Shown here: piece by piece, positions 45,181-56,460 of the stretch
How the letters are laid out: each line of letters starts with the position of its first letter
Position numbering within the stretch: position 1 is the stretch's first letter
From: Paulownia fortunei
Lineage: Eukaryota; Streptophyta; Magnoliopsida; Lamiales; Paulowniaceae
Reading direction: 5' to 3'
Assembly (NCBI GenBank): GCA_019321725.1
Contig: CM033110.1
Location: forward strand, 13,323,278 to 13,387,277
DNA length: 64,000 bases
Program-made: the position numbers and the translations under genes
Notes under the pieces: model-generated
Seen by the model: the letters and a program-made list of their open reading frames with translations, nothing else
The model's database searches: none
What the model was told of the DNA's origin: nothing

Positions 45181-47181
45181 TTCTATAAAATGGCACTACA
45201 CTCCTCTGTGAGATTCACAGTTTCAAACTCCACCAATTGCCTTTTTCTTAACATCACATCTTTCATGAACTTGGTGTAGTTGGGCATTTGCTCAAGAGCA
45301 TCTGCAAAAGAAATATTAATACGAATTTTCTTGAAGATTTCCAGAAATTTTGCAAATTGTGAATCAATCTTTTTCTTTTAAAATCTTTGTGGAAAAGGAA
45401 TGTGAACATTAAATTTAGAAGTTTCAAAGTTAGGAGTAAATTTTAGCTTCTCAGTCCCTATTTGTTCATTTGATTGCATTTCTTCTTCATTTGGTTGTTC
45501 CTCTATAGGGCTTTCACTTGAAGTACTTGCCATTGGCTCATCAACTTTAGAACTTTTCATTTTCAGCCCCTTGATTTCGATTCCACTTCAAAGTTGGATA
45601 ACTTTGCAATGCTCCCTTGGATTCATTTCCGTATCACTTGGAAAGTTTTCTTTATGTTTTTTAGCATTAATTTCAGTAGAAAACTGTCCAATTTGAGTCT
45701 CTATTGATTTTATTTGAGCTCCTAAACTTGGAGCTAGGTGCCCCAATTGAGTCTCAATATTGTCTATCTTTCCTTCATCTTTATTCAATCGAGCTCTTAT
45801 CTCACCAATGAAAGTGCTGATCAAATCCTCCAAAGATGCCCTTACAGTAACCGAAGTGCATCAAAGGTGAAAATTTGAGACTTTATTTACTCTTTTATAA
45901 AACTATCAAAAACACGCAATTGTTAGAATCGCTTCGAACATAGGGTGGTGCAATAATTATTATTGCAAATATTTATTTTTAAATTCCATTGTGCACAGCC
46001 CATTGTTATAGCGAACCCAATATTGGTATTAGAGCCATGGTTTCATATTTTTGATATGTTGTTTATTGTAACACGGTGGGGGTTGAAGCACATTTCGATT
46101 ATTAGTATAGGAAAAATTCTCATGATTTCTAAGCCCCGGATAGTAGTGAGTAGGTAGTTGATTTCCCCTGAACTTGAAATTACGATTATTGGAAAAGTTT
46201 ACCTGCTCATTACCTTTTGGTTTCCATAAATGAAGTGTTGGTGGATGCCATGGAGTCCATTCCTTGAGAAGCTCCATTAGAAGTCCAAGCTGCAATTTGG
46301 TTAGAAAGAGCATAAACTTGTGCAACTAATTGTGTAAATGAATCTACCTCAAGAACACCGGCAACCTGTTTTATGGAAGACTTTTTGGAAGGCTATTGAT
46401 AGCTATTAGTAGCCATCTCCTCCAGCAAAATATGGGTTTCATTTGCAGTCTTAGACATCAAAGTCCCACCTGCGGTAGCATCTATTATAGTTCAAGTTTG
46501 CCCATTCAAACCATTGTAGAAGTATTGTACCTGCTGCCAATCCTCATAACCATGTTGAGGACACCTTCTTAAAAAATCTTTAAACCTCTCCCAAACTTCA
46601 TATAGTGGCTCAAAATCTTGTTGACAAAATTGAGCTATCTCACTCTTGAGTTGAAGTGTCTTGCTTGGCGGAAACTACTTAGCAAGGAATTTTTGTATCA
46701 AATCATTCTAACTCGGTATGCTACATGGTGCAAAAGATTATAACCACAACTTAGCTTTATCTAGGAGTGAGAATGGAAATAAGCGAAGTCTAATGGCATT
46801 ATTGGGCACTCCATTCATTTTGATGGTGTCACAAATCTCCAAAAACATAGCTAAGTGCGCATTTGGATCCTCCACCGCACTTCCTCCAAATTTGTTTTGT
46901 TGCATCATGCTAATGAGAGCTGGTTTAAGTTCAAAATTATTGGCATTGATCAGTTGTTGAGCTATCCTAGAGTAGTTTTGGTTCATGGTTGGTCGAAAAT
47001 AGTCTCAAATAGCTCCTTGTGGTTGTGGTTGTTGCAATAGAAGATTAGCGTTCATATAAGTATTGTTGATGTTATCCGCCATGGTTTGATTGTCAACTCT
47101 TTTCACTGCTCTAATAGCTCGAAGAGTCTGCGCAATTTCTGGATCAAAATAACCCAAGTCAAGACTCCTAGTCTTACGCAT
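45181..47181 (-). pseudogene. Athila A gag remnant
   Basis: The likely start is ATG at 47,181 (M-R-K-T-R-S-L-D-L-G), a common Athila gag opening. The capsid (46,400-46,986) contains D-P-N-A-H-L-A-M-F-L-E-I and L-R-L-F-P-F-S-L-L-D-K-A-K-L-W-L, then E-V-W-E-R-F-K-D-F-L-R-R-C-P-Q-H-G. Downstream fragments (45,588-45,833) include repeated I-E-T-Q-I/L-G heptad-like residues, and 45,378-45,560 is Glu/Ser-rich. Frameshifts and stops divide it into at least five pieces. Confidence 0.9.
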
Positions 47182-47261
47182 ACAAATACATATAATCCAA
47201 TACAAGGTAAAACAACATTATAATATGGGAAGAAAGTAAAAATAATCTAAACTAATGAATC

Positions 47262-50245
47262 CTAAGTTGTGTTACCTTTATGATCATTCTTTCGAGTATC
47301 GAATCTCATACATCAATAATTTCAATTTATGGCCAAATAATCAAGATGCAATACTAAACAACATAACACAAACAAAATGAATAACTTGAACTAATATTGT
47401 TTGGAATTCAAAACATAGAATCAAATAAGGTTACATCATCCTCTACAAATAAAAGTTTAGTTTATAATGGATGAATACAATTTCAAGAAATACATAAGAA
47501 AGAACATAAAAATTGTTCACCAATTTGTGAAGTAGAAATAATGGTTGAAGCTATCCTTGTCTCCAAGAATGGCTTGTCTGTAAGAACGACCTTCTTCTCT
47601 CCAAGTCTCATTGTTCTCCTCTGCTTCTTGGCTTCTCCTCACTCTTATCCTCACCAAAAATTGATTTGGAGGCTTTTGGAATCCCTCCAAATAGATGGGA
47701 AATGCCCTAAAGAGGTCAAAATCTCCATTTTGACCTTAATTGTTTGCCCGGCAGCGCCTAAGCGCTGATCAACAATGCTTAGGCACTGCCTTGTCTGTCC
47801 AAAATAGTATGTATAGCGCCTAGGCACTTGAAGGAAGTAAGATAAAAATCGAGTCATGATTGGTAAATAAAGTATAGTAAGATAAAAATGTATAGACAAG
47901 AATGGAGTTTTTAGAAGCAATTCAACAAACACCTTATGAGCAAAAAATTTTAAAGTAATGACTCATCTAACTATCAGATATGTTCTTCCTTCCAAAATAT
48001 ACCAATTCAAGTCAATAATACATATAAGTTAAGAATTCTTAAGCTCATCAATTCCCTCTTTTGAGTGTCGAATTAACTATGAGTTTTGACACGAATTTCA
48101 CTATCTCTATATAAACTCAAGAATAAAACTCTACAAAAGTTCAATGAATTATTCTTCAAAACTTCAAAGGTTTTATAAGCTTCTCAACTCTATGATTCCT
48201 GGGTTGTGTTACCCTTATGATCATATATACTCTTCCTTCTCTCGAGTATCAAATCTCTTACATCAACAATCTCAATTAATGTCCAAATAATGAATATGCA
48301 ATACTAAACAAGATAACACAAACAAGATGAATAACTTGAACTAATTTTGATTGGAATTCAAAACATAGGATCAAATAAGGTTAAATCATCCTCTAGAAAT
48401 AAAAGTTTAGTTCATAATGGATGAATACAATTTCAAGAAATACATAAGAATGAACATGGAAATTGTTCACCAATTGGTGAAGTGGAAATAATGGTTGAAA
48501 CTTTCGTTGTCTCCAAGAATGGCTTATCTCTAAGAATGGCTTTCTTCTGTCCAAGTGTCCTTATTCTCCTTTGTTTCATGGCTTCTCCTCACTCTTCTCC
48601 TCACCAAAAAATGATTTAGAGGCTTTTGGAATCCTTCCAAATAGATGAAAAATGCCCTAAAGAGGGCAAAATACACATTTTGACCTTAATTGCCCGCCCA
48701 GCGGCGCCTAGGCACTGCCTTGTCTGTCCAAAATAGTGTGTACAGCACCTAGGCCCTAGAAGGCAGTAAGATAAAAATCGAGTGATGATTGGTAAACAAA
48801 GTAAAGTAAGATAAAAATGCTTAGACAAGAATGGAGTTTTTAGAAGCAATTCAACAAAAATCTTATGAGCAAAAAATTCTAGAGGAATAACTCAACTAAT
48901 TATTACCTATGTTCTTCCTTCCAAAATATACCAATTCAAGTCAATAATACATGTAAGTTAAAAATTTCTAAGCTCATCAATTCCCTCTCTCGAGTGTCGA
49001 ATTAACTATGAGTTCTAACACGAATTTCAATATCTCTATAAAAACTCAAGAATAAAACTCTACAAAAGTTGTGAATTATTCTTCAAAACTTCAAAAGTTT
49101 CATAAGCTTCTCAACTCTATGATTCCTAGGTTGTGTTACCCTTATGATCATATACAATATTCTCTCTCTCGAGTATCAAATCTCATACATCAACAATCTC
49201 AATTAATGGCCAAATAATCAAGATGCAATACTAAACAAGATAACACAAACAATATGAATAAGTTGAACTAATATTGATTGGAATTCAAAATATAGGATCA
49301 AATAAGGTTTCATCATCCTCTAGAAATAAAAGTTTAGTTTATAATAGATGAATATAATTTCAAGAAATACATTAGAAAGAACATAGAAATTGTTCACCAA
49401 TTTGTGAAGTGGAAGTAATGGTTGAAGCTTTTCTTGTCTCCAAGAATGGCTTGTCTCTAAGAATGACCTTCTTCTCTCCAAGTATCCTTGCTCTCTTTTG
49501 CTTCTTGGCTTCTCCTCACTCTCCTCCGCACCAAAAACTGATTTGGAGGCTTTTGGAATCCTTCCAAATAGATGGGAAATGCCTTAAAGAGGGCAAAATG
49601 CCCATTTTGACCTTAATTGTCCGCCCGACAACACCTAGGCACTACCTTATTTGTCAAAAATAGTGTGTACAGCGCCTAGACTCTGCACTTGCTATCTAGA
49701 ATCAATTTCTGCAGCGCTTGTAACCTCTTTCAACCGATGTTTCACCACTTTAGAGGCCCAACTAGGTTTTGGTTTCTTCAAATGAATTATATCTTTATAT
49801 GTTGGATTTCCATTGGAACTTGATTAAATATGACTTCTGTGGAGAGAGTTATTCTGGAAATACCAAGATGTGTCATCCTAGAAAATTTCAGCCCAGTGCT
49901 GACTCTTAAACTCAATTTCTCGCATTGATATCTACAGAATTGGATTTTGTGAAAAATATAAAAATTATAGATATATCTCTTAGATTTCCATTGGTTTAAT
50001 AATAAAATTAAAATAATATTTGATCAAAGAGTTATGATTGAAATACAAAAACTGCCATCAGTCGCACCACAATTCAGATTCTTCAACATTTCAACCAAAT
50101 TTTTGGTTTCTTTCCATTTTCTTCTCCTTTTGTCATTACCTACAAGATTTCACACTAGATGCATAAAAAGTAACAAAAATACTTGAAAACAAACCAAATG
50201 TTAATCAAAAGGTATATGAATTATTAGTATAAAACTAACTTATCA
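47262..50245 (-). repeat. Athila A 5' LTR with internal triplication
   Basis: Only the outer 1.5 kb (48,767-50,245) follows the 3' LTR collinearly to its end. Inside it are two extra copies of an internal LTR segment: 47,838-48,766 (nearly full) and 47,262-47,837 (partial). Each junction joins ...GAAGG(C/A)AGTAAG to ATAAAAATCGAGT, equivalent to jumping from LTR position about 39,593 back to about 38,675. The unit is about 930-950 bp. The inner LTR end and primer-binding site are missing. Confidence 0.88.
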
Positions 50246-50715
50246 CTCATAAAAGCCCACATTCGTTTTGAATTTAAAAATGCAGCTGTTATTCCAACTA
50301 TCATACTTGATCCAATCGTACACGTGTCTGATAGTTAATGTCTTATTAATGGCTCACGAAGAAAGTTGATATGGTCCCTACACATAGAGTCCTTATCAAT
50401 GGGTCTGATTAAAACACTTTTTCATCATTCTCTTCATCTCTATAAAAACCCTATCTCCTACTTTTTTTTCCACTTTTGCACTTTGATTTTTGCAGAGAGA
50501 GAACCCTAGCTATTTTTGGGAAGACTTTAGGTGCCTACATCCAGCTACCTCCGGCCAACTTTTCCATTCGTCTTCAACATCCTCATTTTCTTCTCTGATA
50601 AATAGGTATGAACTTGTACATTTTCTTTTAATTTTGTAGTCAATCTCCTTATTTTTTCCTTCAATTTTTTATTTTGGATAAATCCTCCATTTTTTCAAGT
50701 CTCCGATCTTTACCT
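50246..50715 (+). promoter_or_regulatory. putative promoter and leader of the Tat-2 antisense ORF
   Basis: TATAAAAA at 50,441-50,448 is followed about 30-50 bp later by GAGAGAGAACCCTAGC, a normal plant TATA-to-start layout, then a pyrimidine-rich leader and an ATG at 50,716. This lies on the strand opposite to gag-pol, between integrase and the 3' LTR. It is inferred from sequence only. Confidence 0.5.
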
Positions 50716-53115
50716 ATGTCCAAATCTAATGATACTTAATCAATCAGCTCTGCTGGTGGCCTTGCAACCTCTCCACCAATCTCAATCAAATCTAGAAATG
50801 ATTCTCCCCATTCTTCCTCTATCCAAGTAGAGGAGGAACGATCTCCTTATTCCATTTCCATTCCAGTAGAGCCCCTCCCCCCTCTCCCGAATTCTGATTC
50901 TTGGGCTAAATGCCCATATTGATAGTCTTTAACCCTTGTAGATGGTCCAGTGATGAGTTTGTTCCTCCTTCAGATGAAGTAAAGCCCTAGTACTTCTGTA
51001 GCTTTAGTTGAACCCCTAGACCCTTTATCCAGACCTGTTTCTCCTTTACTTGTTGCCCTTCCTATAGATGCAATTACGATAGTTGCTCTACCTAGTACTT
51101 CATTTAGGCTATAATTCCCTTTTTCCAAAGTCTCTTGTTAAGCTTTGGAAGATATACATTTCAAGTTCGATGTCCCAGCTGACCATATACTTCCAGAACC
51201 TCATTCTAATCAGAGGCCGGACCTACTCTCTCCAAGCCAAATAAGTTTCTTTGTAGACCAACTAGAGGCTGGTCTACACTTTTTGGTTCCACAACTTTTT
51301 GTTAACATATCATTAAAGTTTAAAGTTTCTCTAAATCAATTTGTCTACAATACATTTCGACTGATGGCTAGCTTTGCCATTGTAGTTACTTATTATGGGG
51401 TTGAACCTACTACTGATCTCACTGTTGATTTTTAGGCCAGGACTTCAGGTTTTGGCCAATTTTACCTCACCTCTCGTGGTTAGGATAAATTCTTGGCTGG
51501 AGCCTCATATCCTATTAAAAGATGTAAATCCAGGTATATTTTTCATATCTGCCTCCCGTCTTTGGGGCTTTCCTATTAGCTGGGTTTGGAAAACAAGCCA
51601 GTAAGACAAAATTAACAAAAGAGATTGCCCTCAACCTTATATGAGACTTTTTACCATTAGAAGGTGTACGATGTCACTAAGCTGACTAACTCTTATTCTC
51701 TACTCTATCATTTTGGGTTGAGCCCAATCAAGGTTAACCTTCCTCGACCATTAGGTATTTTTCTCTCTTATTCCATTTACTTAGTTGTTTAACATTCTTT
51801 AACTTTATCCTGATCATGCAGATTCTTATTTTGGTGAGATACTCTACTCTCTCGAGGAGCAGCAAGGAATAGTTGCCACTCAGCCAAGAGCAAACCCCTC
51901 ACAAGCTCAACTTTTCGCTAAACTTGTTGAACCTATGACTGCTTTGATCACCGCCACCCTAGACCAAGCTCTTCTTCTCAATTCTCAGCCTGTAGGGGGC
52001 TCTACTCTCAACATTCTATCTCTTCCCATTGTAGCATATCTAGAAGTTGAATTAAACCAGCTATATTCTCATATTCCATGCCTAAGCAATCTGGATGAAG
52101 ATAAATGATCGGCTACTGAGAAGACTTCCAAATCTCACCCTTCAAAGAAGTCCAAAGCTTTTGTAGGCCAATCTGCTCAAGAGAAGACATTATGTTCTAG
52201 AGACTAAGGATAGAACAACCTTTTCTTTCTACCTACAAGGCTTCGTTCATTCCCGAGATCGATAAATCATTGGTCAATTGAGCAACTCTCAAAAGTTGAA
52301 CTATGTAGCTCTGCACTAGTCTAAGGTACATTATGGTCTAAATCTGCTATTCTTATTAATACCAAAATATCTAATGATATATTCGCTCTTCTTAGGGAAC
52401 TATGATACTAGTTGAGCTTATTTGCGAATGGGAGGCCAAAACTCTTTTTTCTACTGCATTGAATGAAAATTCCTTAATGAAAAATGAGTTAGGAGCTGCT
52501 AAAGTGACCATCAAACAGCAAGGCAAAGATAGAGCCAAGTTGAAGCATAATGTCAAGCTGACATCAGCGAAAAATACTTCTTACACATCTCAAATTTCTG
52601 AATTAGAAACCAAGCTTAAGGCCTCTGAATATGAAAACTTTCATCTTTGTGGGATGTGCAAAAAAGGGAATCTAAGATCAAGGAGGAGGGTCTGAAGCTC
52701 AGATCCGACCAAGGTGTGAAACAGGGTTATGAAAAAGGAGTGAAAGATGGACATTATGAATACTTGGGCTCCGTGGATGGCCAAGAATATCTCTAGGTCT
52801 ACCACCGCGAGTTCTAGTCCACTTTTTTCAAATTAAAAGCTTTCCTGGTTAAATTAGCTCCAGCTGCTCTAGAATACTATCAATATAGCTTCCGAAGTGC
52901 TAGAGAGCAAGCAAGAGCTCAGGGCTTCATGCGCGAGTTGGATTATAAAAGCCCACTCTAATAAACCTTGTTGTTGTATTCGAACATGGGGTGTAAACAA
53001 AAAATTCATCAATGAAATATATTTTCTTGTAATCTTGCTTTTGTCTCTTTTTATACAATTATCTTGTGTCAATTCAAATGTTTGCATGTTCTTAAATAGG
53101 TCAGAAATCACCTAG
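50716..53115 (+). pseudogene. Tat-2 antisense additional ORF (Transposase_28-like), degenerate
   Basis: Some Tat-lineage elements carry an extra ORF between pol and the 3' LTR on the opposite strand; its function is unknown. Here the plus strand shows a Ser/Pro-rich N-terminus (M-S-K-S-N-D-T). A middle domain (51,145-51,610) follows with F-V-D-Q-L-E-A-G-L, N-T-F-R-L-M-A-S-F and F-F-I-S-A-S-R-L-W-G-F-P-I-S-W, resembling by eye the gypsy-type 'transposase' domain. Near the end is a coiled-coil-like segment (52,402-52,650, rich in E, K, L). Possible introns end at 51,822 (ATCATGCAG) and about 52,396. In-frame stops show decay. Confidence 0.68.
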
Positions 53116-53475
53116 GTCAGAAATCAGTAATAGGGAATCATTATCATAATAACTTAAATTAGAAATAACAATGAACTATGGCCATAATCGTCTAGATAAA
53201 AAAGAAACTGTTTGAGCATACCATGTTTATTTAATATAGATGAGATATTTTCTTGAGATCTATGGTCTTTATCAATTAGGCACATAGATATGCCAATTCA
53301 TTTAAAGAGAGATTAATACTCTTATGTCAGCAAAGACTTTTGCATGCCCAACTCATCCAGTTAATTGAAGGGTCGAGCATTACATTTAACAATGTTTTTG
53401 TGTTAGCTTGGGAGGCTGATGGATCGAGCACACCCTTTAAAGGTTTTTTCCTGTTAGATGCCTTATTGCCTTGCA
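53116..53475. other. Tat-2 region between antisense ORF and integrase
   Basis: Non-coding; about 53,370-53,450 holds two related GGGTCGAGCA/GGATCGAGCA blocks about 55 bp apart. The integrase C-terminal part expected here is absent. Confidence 0.55.
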
Positions 53476-54300
53476 CTATAATAGATTGATGACCTCAACC
53501 TGCCTGTTTGCTTGTAGGTGAGTAATTGAAGTGAACCTCTGCTTGATCTTTATTTCTTCATACCAAGCTCGGGTTTTAGCACCATTGAATTGGGTACCAT
53601 TATCTGAAATTAAATTTCTCGGGACTCCATATCTGCAACAGATGTTCTTCCATAAAAAATTCATCACTTCGACCTCTATTATTTTAGCTAAAGGCTCGGA
53701 CTCCATCTATTTGCTAAAATAATTAACCACCACCAATAGTAACTTTTTTTTCCTAGAGGCCATTAGGAAAGGTCCTACAATATTGACTCTCTACTACACA
53801 AAAGGACAAGGGAAACTCATCACTAATAATTCTTTTAGAGGTTGATGAATCAATGGAGCATGCCTCTGACATTTGTCACATTTTTAACTATCTTCTTAGC
53901 ATCTTGCTTAATAGTAGGCCAAAAATACCTTGCTCTCAAAACTTTTCTTAGTACAGCTCTACTCTCCAAATGATCCCCACAACACCCTTCATGGATCTCT
54001 CTGAGAACATAGCTTCCTTCATCTGTCGATAAGCACCTTAAATATGGTGCGCTGAACATCCTCTTGTACAGTAAATCCCTAATGATGCAAAATCATGTGG
54101 CTCAACTTTGGATTCAAAATGAATTCTTCTTGTCTTGAGGGAGGAGCCCATCCTTCAAGTATACTAAGGTAGGTGCCCTCCAATCTTTATTTTCTTCCAT
54201 CGCCATAATATCTTTCTTAGTGTTGCTTTGAGGCACATAAAGTATAGTTATTTTTCTTGTTTTGCAATCTACATTATAGATGGCTATTTTCGACAAATAG
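53476..54300 (-). pseudogene. Tat-2 integrase remnant
   Basis: The H2C2 zinc region (53,850-54,059) shows L-R-E-I-H-E-G-C-C-G-D-H and R-Y-F-W-P-T-I. The core (53,476-53,830) shows R-V-N-I-V-G-P-F, where the family has D instead of N. Then come Y-G-V-P-R-N-L-I-S-D-N-G-T-Q-F and N-R-Q-V-E-V-I-N, which keep the second D and the E. It ends abruptly near 53,476 without the C-terminal domain. It has the same D-to-N change as Tat-1. Confidence 0.85.
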
Positions 54301-55130
54301 TCTGCTCTGTTGTTTTTAGATCAAGGAATCTGATGTACTTCCATATAGTTGAACTATGATCTCAAAGCAGCGACCTATTCTATACATTTCCCCATCCTCT
54401 GTTCTCTTACTTCATACTAACCTTATATATGTTGGGTCACTAATCTGGAATCCGAATAGACCACTACATGCCTTGCCCCTAACTCCAGGGCAATTTTCAA
54501 TCTCTGACAAGGCCTCGTATTCTGCTTCATTATTAGATACATTGAATTTGAATTTGACGGCAAACTCTAACTCATATCCTTCTGGACTAGTTAGGATAAT
54601 TTCAACTTCACAACCAATGATGGTAGCTGACCTATCCACATGCAGTAGCCACTTCTTATTTTGATCTGCAGGCTTGGTCAATTCTTGAATAAAATTGGCC
54701 AATGTTTGTGCTTTGATTATCGACCTTTAGCTAATAATCAATGTCATTTTCAATGGTCATCCCCCCAGAAGTATCTAGATTGCCCAAAATCTATTTTAAG
54801 GGCAAATTCATGCGAACAACTACCTTATGTGATAAGAAATAAGGGCTCAATCTTCTGGCAGTAGTGACTAGAGCTAGTCCCCATTTCTCTACCTTAGAAT
54901 ACCTCTGTTAAGCTCAATGAAGATATTTACTAACATAATAAATTGGTTTCTGCTAATTTTCTTCTTCTTGTAAGAGCATAAAACTAATAGTCTGTTCTCC
55001 CATCGATAGATATACATGCAACATTTCTCCAGAAATACGCTTAGTAAGCAACATAAGCTTAGCTAAGAAACTCTTCAATTCATCAAATACCTTTTGGCAT
55101 TCCTTTGTCCATTCAAACTTGCATCCCTTC
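54301..55130 (-). pseudogene. Tat-2 RNase H remnant
   Basis: Minus-strand sequence at 54,412-54,702 has W-L-L-H-V-D-R-S-A-T, T-S-P-E-G-Y-E-L-E-F-A and N-N-E-A-E-Y-E-A-L, the Tat-type extra RNase H. The G of the D-G-S motif is replaced by R. The preceding connection and first RNase H at 54,720-55,130 are readable only as fragments. Confidence 0.82.
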
Positions 55131-55960
55131 CTTAAGATCTTAAAAAAAAATACTTCTCTCTATCGATTTAGATATGAGTCTACTCAGTGCAACAATTTTT
55201 CCCATGATATATTGTACATCTTTAATCCCCAAAGGGGGCTTCATATCCTGAACAGTACTAACCTTTGCAGGATTAACCTCAATCCCCCTCTTAGTCATCA
55301 TATAACCCAAGAATTTTCTAAACCTGACCCCAAAAGAGGATTTAGCCAGATTTAATTTCATGCCATACTTTCTCAAAACCTCAAAGGTTTCCTCTAGATC
55401 AGAGATATGAGATTATGTTTACTGCATAACTATAAGTAGTAGGTACCTATAGAAGTAGCAAAGTTCACTTTTTTCTAGTATGCTAGATTAATTATGATTT
55501 GATGATATCCCTCAGAAACATCTATCATGCTCAACAGCTCACATCCAGATATGAAGTCCACAAGTTGATCAATCCTTGGCAAAGGATAATGATCATTTGG
55601 ACATGTTTTATACAATATGAAGTTATTGCATATCCGCCATTTTCTTGTTGCTTTGGAAACTATCGCAACATTGGATAGCCATTTAAGGAAATGAATCTCT
55701 TGGATATAACCAGTATCTAACAACTTATGTACTTTCTTTTCTAAAATCTTATCTTTCTGTACATCAAAGTACCTACATTTTTATTTAATCGACCTTATTG
55801 TCAGATCCATATTCAAATGATGCATGGCTATTTCAGGACTAATACGAGTCAAATCCTAAGTAGACCATGAAAATACATCTACATTCTTTCTCAAGAACTC
55901 AATCAATAGTGCCAACTGCTCAATCTCCCTCTATTTCTCCTACTGCATCTCTTATGGGGA
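55131..55960 (-). pseudogene. Tat-2 reverse transcriptase remnant lacking its catalytic box
   Basis: The fingers/palm start is at 55,475-55,723 (H-Y-P-L-P-R-I-D-Q-L-V-D, L-S-M-I-D-V-S-E-G-Y-H-Q-I). Near 55,412-55,435 the sequence passes from the T-Y-S-Y region directly to I-S-D-L-E-E-T-F-E-V-L-R-K-Y-G-M-K-L-N. The whole stretch with M-P-F-G-L-K-N and Y-V-D-D is missing, roughly 40 residues judged from Tat-1 and the family pattern. The thumb at 55,140-55,376 (F-L-G-Y-M-M-T-K-R-G-I-E) is preserved. Confidence 0.88.
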
Positions 55961-56460
55961 ATTTCATCTTCATATGGTAGGTGGAGACTACTGCTTGGGA
56001 CATGTTGAGGATATATCTGCCCAATATAACATTATATGCCTATGGTGCATCAACAATCAGAAAGTGCACCACCCTAGCCTTCATCAAAGATGATGAGCCC
56101 AGTGCAGTAGAAAAAATTACCTACCCTTTAGGCTGAACTGCCCCACCTACAGAAACAAAGAGTGAGGTTTCTACATGTAGTATTTTTTCTCCTAACTCTA
56201 TATGTTTGTAACAATCATATAATAGAATATTTGCAAAGATGTCCGTATGAATGAAATCTCTAGCCATATCATAATTTGTAATAGATGCCGTGATAACCAA
56301 AACATCATTATGGGGGACTTGGAGGCCTCTCTTATCTTGTGGTCCAAATTGAATCATTATTCCATTCACAATTTGACTAACCTCATGTTTTTCTTTTTGC
56401 CAAAATTTGGTAGCCCGAGCATGAGCTCTCTTGCTCAATGAGAGTCCTCATCAGTGGGTT
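55961..56460 (-). pseudogene. Tat-2 aspartic protease remnant
   Basis: R-G-L-Q-V-P-H-N-D-V-L-V-I-T-A matches the region before the protease in Tat-1. The active site, V-D-T-G-S-S in Tat-1, reads H-T-D-I-F-A here, so the catalytic triplet is destroyed. The downstream Y-N-V-I-L-G-R equivalent lies at about 56,000-56,040, reading closest to Y-N-V-I-L-G-R-Y. Confidence 0.82.

Larger units (their letters stand above)
38539..50245 (-). mobile_element. Athila-lineage gypsy element A, complete but degenerate
   Basis: Order on the minus strand: rearranged 5' LTR (47,262-50,245), gag, protease, RT, RNase H, integrase, a 1.5-kb non-coding stretch and 3' LTR (38,539-40,170). A perfect 5-bp CTCAT flanks it at 38,534-38,538 and 50,246-50,250. 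The terminal TGATAAG and the D-L-G-A-S protease motif mark the Athila lineage. Aligned LTR stretches (for example 39,955-40,050 with 50,036-50,130) differ at about one base in ten by eye. No env-like frame was found. The insertion lies in Tat-2. Confidence 0.93.
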
